From NCBI RefSeq assembly GCF_900142395.1, contig NZ_FRAS01000001.1, forward strand, positions 62,001 through 126,000: a DNA stretch of 64,000 nucleotides, read 5' to 3'. Shown piece after piece: positions 25,493-33,535 of the stretch. The stretch is from Hymenobacter psychrotolerans DSM 18569. Its GTDB lineage: Bacteria > Bacteroidota > Bacteroidia > Cytophagales > Hymenobacteraceae. The first letter of the stretch is position 1. The number at the start of each line of letters is the position of its first letter. Under the pieces are notes generated by a model. That model ran no database searches. It worked only from the letters and a program-made list of their open reading frames with translations, and was not told the origin of the DNA. The translations under genes and the position numbers were made by a program.

Positions 25493-26422
25493 ATGCATCG
25501 CAGCCTCGAACTCACTGTTCCACCCACCGTCACTGAAAGCCTCTGCCAACAGCTTGTTGAGTTAGACGATGTCATCAGCGTGAGCGTGCTGCCGGGCGCC
25601 TCCCGCAAGCCACCGGGCGATATTACTACGGTGCAGGTACTCAACCGCGGGGCCGATGAGGTGCTGCGCCGCGCCGGAGCAGCCGTTCCGAAACCGGAGG
25701 ATTTATGGGTATCGACTACGGAGCTGAGCAGCATTATTGCGCCGGCGGAAGGCGAAAAAATCCTCAACGACAAGGACGAAGCCATTTGGGAGGAAGTAGA
25801 GGCCGGCTTGCGCCATCAGGGCCGCCCTACCCCCAACTATGTGGCCCTGATGGCCCTTGGCGGCATCATGGCAGCAGTCGGGCTGGTATCGGAGCCGGTG
25901 CCGCAGGCGGTGGCGTTTATTGCGTCCAGCATCATTGCTCCGGGCTTCGAGCCTATTGCGGCCCTGCCAATGGGCGTGGTGCTGAAACGCTGGCACGTGG
26001 TATGGCGCGGCCTTCGCTCCACTCTCATTGGGTACTTTCTTTTCATCCTGACGGCGGGCCTCACGATGTGGCTACTGGTAGCCAGCGGCGAAAGCTCAGC
26101 AACTGAACTGATGGCCAATCCGGAAGTGCATAGCATTTCGCAGCCCACCCTCAAAAGCCTGCTGGTTTCGGCTTGCGGGGCCGCGGCCGGCATTGTGATT
26201 ATTGCGGCCTACCGGCGCAGTGTAATTGCTGGCGCCCTCATTGCCCTCATCCTGATGCCGGCAGCCGCCCTCATTGGGGCCGGGGTTGCAGTCGGTATAT
26301 CCAGTCTGGCAGTGGAGGGCCTCATTCGTTTTGGCATTGATGTAGCCTTTGTGCTGGTGCTCGGATTTATTATTTTCTACAGCAAACAGAAGATTCTGCA
26401 CCGCCGTCGGCCTCTGGAATAA
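25493..26422 (+). CDS. DUF389 family membrane protein
   Basis: The 309-residue protein has a soluble N-terminal part of about 110 residues, then a DUF389 membrane domain with about six helices. The conserved membrane-domain pattern IASSIIAPGFEPIAALPMGV is clear, and the family is sometimes annotated as TIGR00341. Its function is not established. The soluble part (ELTVPPTVTESLCQQLVEL, then DVISVSVLPGA) looks like a ferredoxin-type regulatory fold. It follows the two DUF2157-region genes after 92 bases and ends at a strong bidirectional terminator. Confidence 0.88.
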   Translation: MHRSLELTVPPTVTESLCQQLVELDDVISVSVLPGASRKPPGDITTVQVLNRGADEVLRRAGAAVPKPEDLWVSTTELSSIIAPAEGEKILNDKDEAIWEEVEAGLRHQGRPTPNYVALMALGGIMAAVGLVSEPVPQAVAFIASSIIAPGFEPIAALPMGVVLKRWHVVWRGLRSTLIGYFLFILTAGLTMWLLVASGESSATELMANPEVHSISQPTLKSLLVSACGAAAGIVIIAAYRRSVIAGALIALILMPAAALIGAGVAVGISSLAVEGLIRFGIDVAFVLVLGFIIFYSKQKILHRRRPLE

Positions 26423-26428
26423 GACATA

Positions 26429-26467
26429 AAAAAGCCGCCTGCGCTACGGTAGCACAGGCGGCTTTTT
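26429..26467. terminator. Bidirectional intrinsic terminator
   Basis: An 18-base stem with one mismatch (26429-26446 with 26450-26467) has A and T runs at its ends and separates the convergent DUF389 and cysteine desulfurase genes. Confidence 0.85.
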
Positions 26468-26485
26468 CGAATGAATGGCGCACTG

Positions 26486-27634
26486 TTATACTTTCAATGG
26501 CTCTTTGCGGAACATTTTAGCGAGCTGCTCCACGGCGTAGTCTACTTCTTCCACGGTGTTGTATTTGCTCATGGAGAAGCGGATGGTGCCCCGGTCAGGG
26601 TCGGCGCCCAGGGCCTGCAGCACGTGCGAGCCGGCCTGTGCGCCGCTGGTACACGCCGAGCCACCAGACACCGATATATGATTGATGTCGAGGTTGAAAA
26701 GCAGCATTTCATTCATAGATGAGGGCGGCAGGCTTACGCTCAGAACCGTGTAGAGGCTGTGCTCAGCCTCCGCCGACGTTCCATTGAACTGCACGTCCTC
26801 TATTTCGGCCCGCAGCCGCTCAATAAACCGGTCTTTCAGCCCCTGAATATGACGCTGGTGCGCGGCCATGTCGCGGTAAGCAATTTCCAGCGCCTTGGCC
26901 AGCCCCACAATGCCGTATACGTTTTCGGTGCCGGCCCGCTGGTTGCGTTCCTGGGAGCCGCCATGAATCAGCGCTTCCAGGTTCTGGCCCGAGCGGCGGT
27001 ACAGGAACCCTACTCCTTTCGGGCCGTGAAATTTGTGCGCCGAGCCCACCAGAAAGTGCGTTTTCAGAGCCTGCACATCGTGCTTGTAGTGCCCCATCGT
27101 CTGCACCGTGTCGGTGTGGAACACGGCATCATGGCGGGCGCAGATTTCGCCGATGGCCGCAATGTCGTTCAGGTTCCCGATTTCGTTGTTGGCGTGCATC
27201 AAACTCACGAAGGTGCGCGGGTTCATAGCCAGCAATTCCTCCAGATGTGCCAGATCCAGGCGGCCCTGCGCATCGTGGCGGAGGTAGCTGAGTTGGGCGT
27301 CGCCGCACTTTTCCAGCGCCTGCGTGGTGTGCAGCACTGCGTGGTGCTCCAGCCGCGACGTAATCATGTGCTTCAGCCCCAGCGTCCGCACACTCCCGAA
27401 AGCGGCGTAGTTGTCGGCTTCGGTGCCGCACGAGGTAAACACGATTTCCGCCGGCGCCGCATTAATCAGGTGCGCAATGCTTTTGCGTGCATTCTCGATA
27501 GCCGCCCGCACCTGCCGGCCATGCCCATGAATACTGCTCGGGTTGCCGAAATGGTCCCGCATAAAAGGCAGCATAGCATCCAGCACTTCGGGGTCCAGGG
27601 GCGTGGTGGCGGCATTATCGAAGTAAACGGTCAT
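26486..27634 (-). CDS. Cysteine desulfurase (NifS/IscS family)
   Basis: This PLP enzyme takes sulfur from cysteine as a persulfide for iron-sulfur clusters and tRNA thiolation. The 382-residue protein starts MTVYFDNAATTPLDPEVLDA, carries the PLP lysine in GSAHKFHGPKG, and the persulfide cysteine in VSGGSACTSG near residue 325. The short active-site loop before SACTSG is of the class I (NifS/IscS) kind rather than SufS. Iron-sulfur scaffold genes are not adjacent, so IscS and NifS roles cannot be separated. Two direct 11-base copies of GGGTGGCAACG lie right upstream of the ATG (27635-27645, 27654-27664). Confidence 0.93.
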   Translation of the reverse strand: MTVYFDNAATTPLDPEVLDAMLPFMRDHFGNPSSIHGHGRQVRAAIENARKSIAHLINAAPAEIVFTSCGTEADNYAAFGSVRTLGLKHMITSRLEHHAVLHTTQALEKCGDAQLSYLRHDAQGRLDLAHLEELLAMNPRTFVSLMHANNEIGNLNDIAAIGEICARHDAVFHTDTVQTMGHYKHDVQALKTHFLVGSAHKFHGPKGVGFLYRRSGQNLEALIHGGSQERNQRAGTENVYGIVGLAKALEIAYRDMAAHQRHIQGLKDRFIERLRAEIEDVQFNGTSAEAEHSLYTVLSVSLPPSSMNEMLLFNLDINHISVSGGSACTSGAQAGSHVLQALGADPDRGTIRFSMSKYNTVEEVDYAVEQLAKMFRKEPLKV

Positions 27635-27676
27635 GGGTGGCAACGTAAGTTGTGGGTGGCAACGGCCACAAAAATA

Positions 27677-27706
27677 AAGGATTCCGGCGGGGTAGCCGGA
27701 ATCCTT
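27677..27706 (-). terminator. Intrinsic terminator of glmM
   Basis: A 12-bp perfect stem (27677-27688 with 27695-27706) is followed on the minus strand by an ATTTTTGT tail. It lies 31 bases past the glmM stop and before the cysteine desulfurase start. Confidence 0.75.
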
Positions 27707-27737
27707 CTTTCGCAGGGCAAAATTGCAGTGACCAGCC

Positions 27738-29132
27738 TTAGCTCTTCACCGAAATAATTTCCTTGATATCGGCAATGATTTTGTTGGCCAGATGGTCAGC
27801 CGTAGCATTCGAGTCCGATTCGGCATAAATCCGGATGATGGGCTCCGTATTCGACTTGCGCAGGTGCACCCACTCCTTGTCGAACTCGATTTTCACGCCA
27901 TCAATCGTGTTGACGGGCTGCTTGGCGTAGCGCTGCTGCATCTGCTCCAGCACCTGGTCGGTGTTGATTTCCGGCGTCAGCTCAATCTTATTCTTCGAGA
28001 TGAAGTAGTTGGGATACGAGGCCCGCAACTGGGTCATGCTGAGGCCGGTTTTGGCCAGATGGCTCAGAAACAGCGCAATGCCCACTAGTGAGTCGCGGCC
28101 GTAGTGCAGCTCCGGATAAATGATGCCGCCGTTGCCTTCGCCGCCAATTACGGCGTTGGTTTCCTTCATTTTGGTCACCACGTTCACCTCGCCCACGGCC
28201 GCTGCCGCATAGTGGCCACCGTGCTTTTCGGTTACGTCGCGCAGCGCGCGGGTGCTGCTCAGGTTGCTGACGGTGTTGCCACCGCCATTCTGCTGCAGCA
28301 CGTAGTCGGCCACGGCCACCAGCGTGTATTCCTCGCCGAACATGGTGCCGTCTTCGTTCACCAGCGCCAGGCGGTCCACGTCGGGGTCCACCACAATACC
28401 GAGGTCGAACGAGCCTTTCTCGAGGACGTGGGCAATGTCGCGCAGGTTTTCGGGCAGCGGCTCGGGGTTGTGCGCAAAGTCGCCGGTCGGCTCACAGAAC
28501 AGCTTCTCAATCACCTCCACGCCCAACTGCTCCAGCAGCATCGGCACGGCAAAACCGCCCGTGGAATTCACCGCATCCACCACCACCCGGAAGTTTTTGG
28601 CCTTGATAGCGGCCTTATCAACCAGCGGCAGCGCCAGAATGGTGTTGATGTGCTCCTGCAGGAACGTGTCGTCGGTGCTGTACTGGCCCAGCTTGGTCAC
28701 GGGCGCGAAGTCGAAGGCTTCCGAGTCGCCGAGGGCCAGCACTTTCTTGCCTTCCTCATCCGAAATGAACTCGCCTTTGTCGTTGAGCAGCTTCAGCGCG
28801 TTCCACTGCTTGGGGTTGTGCGAGGCCGTGAGAATGATGCCGCCACCCGCTTTTTTCGCGGGCACCGCCATTTCCACGGTCGGCGTGGTGCTCAGGCCCA
28901 GGTCTACCACGTCGATGCCCAGGCCCTGCAGCGTAGCAGTTACCAGCCGGCTCACCATCTCGCCCGAAATGCGCGCATCACGCCCGATGACGATGGTATT
29001 GTTCTGGGTGGTAGTGAGGACCCACGTGCCAAAAGCCGCGGCGTATTTTACAATGTCAATGGGGGTCAGGCCGTCGCCGGCGGCGCCGCCAATGGTACCC
29101 CGGATGCCCGAAATGGATTTAATCAGTGCCAC
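27738..29132 (-). CDS. glmM: Phosphoglucosamine mutase (phosphohexomutase family)
   Basis: The 464-residue enzyme interconverts glucosamine-6-phosphate and glucosamine-1-phosphate on the way to UDP-GlcNAc. The phosphoserine loop is in TASHNPKQWNALK, the metal loop in DPDVDRLALV, the sugar-specificity loop in GGEGNGG, and the phosphate-binding loop near the C-terminus in RKSNTEPIIRIYAE. I chose the GTG at 29132, which gives VALIKSISGIRGTIGG, the usual Bacteroidota start, and has a TACTTTTG promoter match upstream. A phosphomannomutase role cannot be excluded from sequence alone. Confidence 0.92.
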   Translation of the reverse strand: MALIKSISGIRGTIGGAAGDGLTPIDIVKYAAAFGTWVLTTTQNNTIVIGRDARISGEMVSRLVTATLQGLGIDVVDLGLSTTPTVEMAVPAKKAGGGIILTASHNPKQWNALKLLNDKGEFISDEEGKKVLALGDSEAFDFAPVTKLGQYSTDDTFLQEHINTILALPLVDKAAIKAKNFRVVVDAVNSTGGFAVPMLLEQLGVEVIEKLFCEPTGDFAHNPEPLPENLRDIAHVLEKGSFDLGIVVDPDVDRLALVNEDGTMFGEEYTLVAVADYVLQQNGGGNTVSNLSSTRALRDVTEKHGGHYAAAAVGEVNVVTKMKETNAVIGGEGNGGIIYPELHYGRDSLVGIALFLSHLAKTGLSMTQLRASYPNYFISKNKIELTPEINTDQVLEQMQQRYAKQPVNTIDGVKIEFDKEWVHLRKSNTEPIIRIYAESDSNATADHLANKIIADIKEIISVKS

Positions 29133-29159
29133 AAGCCAAGTCTGTTTATTTGAATGGGG

Positions 29160-29167
29160 CAAAAGTA
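29160..29167 (-). promoter_or_regulatory. Promoter -7 element of glmM
   Basis: TACTTTTG on the minus strand fits TAnnTTTG and ends 27 bases before the GTG start. It argues against the longer frame that begins at 29195. Confidence 0.45.
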
Positions 29168-29287
29168 GAGAAACGCCCCTGCTTTCGCTATGCATGTAGT
29201 AGTTCGGGACGCCCTGCCGCTGGGCTTACCGTCCTGCCTGCGGGCCGCCGTCCGTCGCGCCTAACGGAAAGGTGTGGCGCGGCGTTG

Positions 29288-29295
29288 TATCTTTG
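29288..29295 (+). promoter_or_regulatory. Promoter -7 element of mazG, suggesting a leaderless mRNA
   Basis: TATCTTTG matches the -7 consensus exactly and ends only five bases before the mazG ATG at 29301. If transcription starts the usual few bases downstream, the mRNA has almost no leader. Confidence 0.5.
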
Positions 29296-29300
29296 AAATA

Positions 29301-30140
29301 ATGGACTACAACACCCCCGACCGCCGCCCTGCCCAACTGGAAGCTTTCGGCCGCCTGCTTGATGTGCTGGAGCGCCTGCGCGCCGAGTGCCCCTGGGACC
29401 GGAAACAGACCCTGGAAAGCCTGCGCCACCTCACCATCGAGGAAACCTACGAACTCAGCGACGCCATCATCCGCAACGACCTGCCGGACGTGAAGAAAGA
29501 ACTGGGTGACGTGTTTCTGCACCTGATCTTCTACGCCAAAATAGCCTCCGAAACCGGCCAGTTCGATATTGCGGACGTGCTGAACGCGCAGTGCGAGAAG
29601 CTCATTTTCCGGCACCCGCACATCTATGGCAACGTGCATGCCGATACGGAAGAAGAGGTAAAGCGCAACTGGGAGCAACTGAAACTGCAGGAAAAAGGCA
29701 ACACCTCCGTGCTTGGCGGCGTACCTACCTCGCTACCTGCCCTTGTGAAGGCCATGCGCATTCAGGAGAAGGCGCGTGGTGCGGGCTTCGACTGGGAGCG
29801 GCCGGAGCAGGTGTGGGAAAAGGTACAGGAGGAGTTGGGGGAATTCAAAGCAGAATTTGCGCACGCCGATCCGGCTACCATCAACCAGGAGCGGGCCGCC
29901 GCCGAGTTTGGCGACCTGCTGTTCTCGCTGATCAACTTCGCCCGCCACGCCGGCATCAACCCCGAAGAAGCGCTGGAACGGACCAATCGTAAGTTTATTC
30001 ACCGTTTTCAATATCTGGAAACCGAAGCCAACCGGGCCGGCCACCAGCTCCGCGACCTGACTCTGGCGCAGATGGACGTGTATTGGGAGCAGGCCAAAAA
30101 GCAAATACTCACCGCGCAGCCTGCCACACCCAAGAAATAG
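29301..30140 (+). CDS. mazG: Nucleoside triphosphate pyrophosphohydrolase MazG
   Basis: MazG hydrolyses NTPs and dNTPs to monophosphates and pyrophosphate, clearing non-canonical or excess nucleotides. The 279-residue protein has the tandem MazG layout: first domain LRAECPWDRKQTLESLRHL and EETYELSDAI, with KKELGDVFLHLIFYAKIA, and a second copy with EELGEFKAEFA and EFGDLLFSLINFARHAG. The acidic ExxE...ExxD metal residues are present in both. The ATG at 29301 is supported by the promoter immediately upstream. Confidence 0.95.
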   Translation: MDYNTPDRRPAQLEAFGRLLDVLERLRAECPWDRKQTLESLRHLTIEETYELSDAIIRNDLPDVKKELGDVFLHLIFYAKIASETGQFDIADVLNAQCEKLIFRHPHIYGNVHADTEEEVKRNWEQLKLQEKGNTSVLGGVPTSLPALVKAMRIQEKARGAGFDWERPEQVWEKVQEELGEFKAEFAHADPATINQERAAAEFGDLLFSLINFARHAGINPEEALERTNRKFIHRFQYLETEANRAGHQLRDLTLAQMDVYWEQAKKQILTAQPATPKK

Positions 30141-30189
30141 CCTTTTTTCGGGGCCCTACCCGTTCTAAAGCGTTTAAACCCCGATTTCA

Positions 30190-30222
30190 TTTGGCGACAC
30201 TGCGTTTTTTTAATTAGGTTTG
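30190..30222 (+). promoter_or_regulatory. Promoter of the exbB-exbD-exbD-tonB operon
   Basis: A -33 element TTTGG (30190-30194) and a -7 element TAGGTTTG (30215-30222) are separated by 21 bases counted from TTG, within the Bacteroidota spacing of 17-23. The operon's first ATG is at 30399, giving a leader of roughly 170 bases. Confidence 0.6.
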
Positions 30223-30398
30223 CCATTAGGATAGTCTGAATTTCGAATGGGCCCCGCACACGAGCAGACCCACGTATTTGCCTCGGCAAGGCGTGCGGGT
30301 GAGCGGGGCACTGCTGTCTTATAGGCTTTCTCAAGTTCACTTACCCATTTCAACACCAGTTTACCTTTCACCACCATCTCCCTTAACACTCCGGAACA

Positions 30399-31268
30399 AT
30401 GGAACAAAAGAATGCCCTTAACAAGAACGTGCGGCCTACCGCTCCGGCCACACAAGGTGAGGCAAAAGGCGGCTCCGCATTTGCTGCCATCGTTATTCCG
30501 CTGGCTTTCCTTGTCAGCGTTGCCATCTACATGTTTGTGTTGGGCAATTCGGGCAACTTCGTAGGTGGCAACAACGCCAACGCAGCACTCCCCGGCAACT
30601 ACCTCGGCATTGTATACAAGGGTGGCGTTATCGTACCCGTCCTGATGTCGCTTTTCCTGATGGTACTGATCTTCGCTATTGAGCGTCTACTCACCATCAG
30701 CAAAGCCAAAGGCACCAAGAGCATCGAAAGCTTCGTGCGCACCATCCGTCAGAAGCTGAACGTGAACGACATCACCGGTGCTATTGCCGCCTGCGACCAG
30801 CAGAAAGGCTCGGTAGCCAACGTAGTGAAGTCGGGCCTGATCAAGTATCAGGAAATGGCTCGTGAGCGTGGCATGGACAAAGACCAGAAGATCCTCGCCA
30901 TCCAGAAGGAAATCGAAGAGTCGACGGCTCTGGAGCTGCCCATGCTGGAGAAAAACCTGGTTATCATCTCGACCATTGCTTCGGTTTCGACGCTGGTAGG
31001 TCTGCTCGGTACGGTATTCGGTATGATCAAGGCCTTCTCGGCACTTGCCCAGGCTGGTACTCCTGACGCAGTAGCTCTGGCAGAAGGTATTTCGGAAGCT
31101 CTGATCAACACGGCTATCGGTATTGCCGGCTCGGCTCTGGCCATCATCGCCTACAACTACTTCACCAGCAAAATTGACGAGCTGACCTACAGCATCGACG
31201 AAGCCGGCTTTAGCATTATTCAGACCTTCGCCTCGCAGCACGGCGAAAAGGAAACTTACACGGCCTAA
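30399..31268 (+). CDS. exbB: MotA/TolQ/ExbB proton channel protein
   Basis: ExbB forms the inner-membrane channel that converts proton motive force into TonB movement. The 289-residue protein has an N-terminal helix (FAAIVIPLAFLVSVAIYMFV), a second helix around YKGGVIVPVLMSLFLMVLIF, a cytoplasmic domain, and two further helices that include the signature GLLGTVFGMIKAFSALA and INTAIGIAGSALAIIAYNYF. It is longer than E. coli ExbB, as usual in this phylum. It begins a four-gene run with two exbD genes and tonB. Confidence 0.94.
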   Translation: MEQKNALNKNVRPTAPATQGEAKGGSAFAAIVIPLAFLVSVAIYMFVLGNSGNFVGGNNANAALPGNYLGIVYKGGVIVPVLMSLFLMVLIFAIERLLTISKAKGTKSIESFVRTIRQKLNVNDITGAIAACDQQKGSVANVVKSGLIKYQEMARERGMDKDQKILAIQKEIEESTALELPMLEKNLVIISTIASVSTLVGLLGTVFGMIKAFSALAQAGTPDAVALAEGISEALINTAIGIAGSALAIIAYNYFTSKIDELTYSIDEAGFSIIQTFASQHGEKETYTA

Positions 31269-31333
31269 GTTGCGGTTGTCGCAATACGGAAGCTATAAGT
31301 TTCGTTTTCTGAATACTCTAATCCGCCCAGCAC

Positions 31334-31957
31334 ATGCCTAAAGTAAAGCCCCATAGAACGAATCCTTCGCTGGACATGACTCCAATGGTGGATTTGGCCT
31401 TCCTGCTGGTAACGTTCTTCATGCTCACCACCAAGTTTGCGGCCGAGGAAGTGGTAGTAGTAGATACTCCTTCTTCTACCTCGGACATCAAACTGCCGGA
31501 AAGCAACATTATTCGGCTGCTTATCGACAAAGACAAGCGTGTTTTCTTCGGCTTCGAGAGCGACAAGGCCAAGCCCTTGCTGCTTGAGAAAATGGCCGCC
31601 AAATACGGTGTCACCTTCGACGCGAAGCAGCAGAAGAACTTTGCCAACCTGAACTCCTTTGGCGTACCGGTGCAGCAGCTTGGCGCTTTGCTGAGCCTGA
31701 ACACCGAGCAGCGCAAAAAGGTGAATCAGCCGGGCATTCCTATCGACTCGCTCAATAACCAGATTATTGATTGGGTGATGGAAGCCCGCAAAGCCAACCA
31801 GGAAGCCATTGCCAAGCCGACGTTTATCGCCATCAAAGGCGACAACAACGCCGACGTAGCGACGGTGAAGAAGGTAATCCAGATTCTGCAGGACAAGAAC
31901 ATCAACCGTTTCAACCTCATCACCGACCTGGAAAACAAGCCGGTGGTGTCACGCTAA
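31334..31957 (+). CDS. exbD: ExbD-type biopolymer transporter, first copy
   Basis: The 207-residue protein has the ExbD plan: a short cytoplasmic start, MTPMVDLAFLLVTFFMLTTK as the single transmembrane helix with the proton-linked aspartate, and a periplasmic domain. The periplasmic part is about 60 residues longer than in the second copy, with an insertion in its middle. ExbD assembles with ExbB to drive TonB. Bacteroidota commonly carry two ExbD genes here, and the pair may form mixed dimers; that is inference. Confidence 0.92.
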   Translation: MPKVKPHRTNPSLDMTPMVDLAFLLVTFFMLTTKFAAEEVVVVDTPSSTSDIKLPESNIIRLLIDKDKRVFFGFESDKAKPLLLEKMAAKYGVTFDAKQQKNFANLNSFGVPVQQLGALLSLNTEQRKKVNQPGIPIDSLNNQIIDWVMEARKANQEAIAKPTFIAIKGDNNADVATVKKVIQILQDKNINRFNLITDLENKPVVSR

Positions 31958-31970
31958 TCCTCGCTAAGCC

Positions 31971-32495
31971 ATGGCAGAAATACAACAGAACTCCGGCGGG
32001 GGTGGAAAAGGCGGGAAGAAGCGGGCTAAGAAAATGTCGACTCGTATCGACATGACCCCAATGGTGGACTTGGCCTTTCTGCTCCTCACCTTCTTCATCC
32101 TGACCGCCTCGTTCAACAAGCCGAACGTGATGCAGCTCACGATGCCGGTGAAGGAAAAGAACCCCGAAGAGCAGAGTGAGCTCAAAGCTTCGGACGCCTT
32201 CACCATCGTTATGAGTGAGAATGACAAGCTGTACTACTACGAAGGCCTGCTGGCAGCCGATGTGAAACCTGAACTGAAGGTTTCCGACTACTCTGCCGAT
32301 GGTATTCGGAAAGTACTGCTGGAGCGTCAGCGTCGGAACCCCAAAACGGTGGTTCTGATCAAGCCCTCCGACAAGTCCAACTACAAAAACATGGTGGACA
32401 TCCTCGACGAAATGAACATCACCAACCAGAGCAAGTACGCCATGGTAGATGTTTCGAAAGATGATGAAGACCTCATAAAATCTTCCGGGCTATGA
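31971..32495 (+). CDS. exbD: ExbD-type biopolymer transporter, second copy
   Basis: This 174-residue paralogue keeps the same transmembrane signature, DMTPMVDLAFLLLTFFILTA, preceded by a basic Gly/Lys-rich cytoplasmic head (GGGGKGGKKRAKKMSTR). Its periplasmic domain ends in a typical ExbD fold with KTVVLIKPSDKSNYKNMVDI. It starts 13 bases after the first exbD, and its stop overlaps the tonB start as ATGA, so translation of tonB is likely coupled to it. Confidence 0.92.
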   Translation: MAEIQQNSGGGGKGGKKRAKKMSTRIDMTPMVDLAFLLLTFFILTASFNKPNVMQLTMPVKEKNPEEQSELKASDAFTIVMSENDKLYYYEGLLAADVKPELKVSDYSADGIRKVLLERQRRNPKTVVLIKPSDKSNYKNMVDILDEMNITNQSKYAMVDVSKDDEDLIKSSGL

Positions 32496-33322
32496 TGGAT
32501 AACACCCAAATAGCGCGGGCGAGTCTCAACGACATCGTCTTCGAGGGCCGGAACAAAGCCTACGGAGCCTATGTGTTGCGCCGCTTGTACAACAAGCACG
32601 TCACGCGCGCCCTTCTCATCGCCGTTGCCGTCTTCGCCCTGTTGGTGAGCTTTCCGCTGATTGCGCGGATCTTTCGCGACGAAAAGGTGGTGGAAGAGGA
32701 CAAGATGCTGAAGGAAAACGTCCTGATGGATGCCCCTCCACTGGACCAAACCAAGCCACCACCACCACCGCCGCCACCTCAGGCGCCGCCACCACCGCCA
32801 CCCAAGCTCTCTACTATCAAGTTCACGCCTCCCGTCGTTAAGAAAGACGAGGAAGTGAGAAAAGTAGAGGAAATTCCGGATCAGAAGGAACTGGAAGACA
32901 AAGTGGTTTCTACCGTGACGGTAAAGGGCAACACCGACAACCCAATCGACTTGAATGGTTTGGAAGCTGGTGAAGGCAATAAAGTGGTAGAGGAAGTAGT
33001 AGAGCAGAAGGTTTACCAGTACGTGGAGCAAATGCCCGTATTCCCTGGTGGACAGGAAGCCCTGCTGCAGTACATTGCCAAGAACATCAAATACCCTGCG
33101 CTGGCTCTCCGCAACCAGGTAGAAGGCAAGGTGTTCATTGCTTTCGTAGTTGGTCCTGATGGCCAGGTATCGGACGTGAAAACCCAGAAGGGTATTGGTG
33201 CTGGTTGCGACGAAGAAGCTATGCGGGTTATCAAAAACCTGCCGCGCTTCGCTCCCGGCAAACAGAACGGCCGCGCTGTTAGCGTATCGTACACTGTACC
33301 GGTGACCTTCGCCATCAAGTAA
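32492..33322 (+). CDS. tonB: Energy transducer TonB
   Basis: TonB spans the periplasm and powers outer-membrane receptors. The 276-residue protein has a Bacteroidota-type cytoplasmic head (ASLNDIVFEGRNKAYGAYVL), a transmembrane helix near residues 38-58, a proline-rich stretch with two long Pro runs at about 89-107, and a C-terminal TonB domain with FPGGQEALLQYIAKNIKYP and VEGKVFIAFVVGPDGQVSD. It is coupled by ATGA overlap to exbD and ends at a terminator with a UUCG loop. Confidence 0.95.
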   Translation: MMDNTQIARASLNDIVFEGRNKAYGAYVLRRLYNKHVTRALLIAVAVFALLVSFPLIARIFRDEKVVEEDKMLKENVLMDAPPLDQTKPPPPPPPPQAPPPPPPKLSTIKFTPPVVKKDEEVRKVEEIPDQKELEDKVVSTVTVKGNTDNPIDLNGLEAGEGNKVVEEVVEQKVYQYVEQMPVFPGGQEALLQYIAKNIKYPALALRNQVEGKVFIAFVVGPDGQVSDVKTQKGIGAGCDEEAMRVIKNLPRFAPGKQNGRAVSVSYTVPVTFAIK

Positions 33323-33345
33323 GATACCAGAGTTTCGCTCTTCTT

Positions 33346-33385
33346 AAAATCCCGCATCTGGCTTCGGCCGGATTCGGGATTTTTT
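33346..33385 (+). terminator. Intrinsic terminator after tonB with UUCG tetraloop
   Basis: A 17-base stem with two mismatches (33346-33362 with 33367-33383) is capped by TTCG, a very stable loop, and followed by a T run. It ends the exbB-exbD-exbD-tonB transcript. Confidence 0.85.
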
Positions 33386-33535
33386 GTTGCTAAATTATTT
33401 ATACGGTTTGCATACTATATAGAAATACAGGCCCGTTATACCGATGAAAGCCAGGCGGTGTGACTGTGATTGAGGCGAATGGGCCGGGCTTGGGAATAGC
33501 TGTGTGTATCCGTTTCACCTTAGCCCATATTTCCC

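Noticed and set aside
29133..29300. glmS-type or other riboswitch upstream of glmM or mazG
   Set aside because: The gap is 168 bases with divergent promoters very near both starts, leaving no room for a leader RNA.
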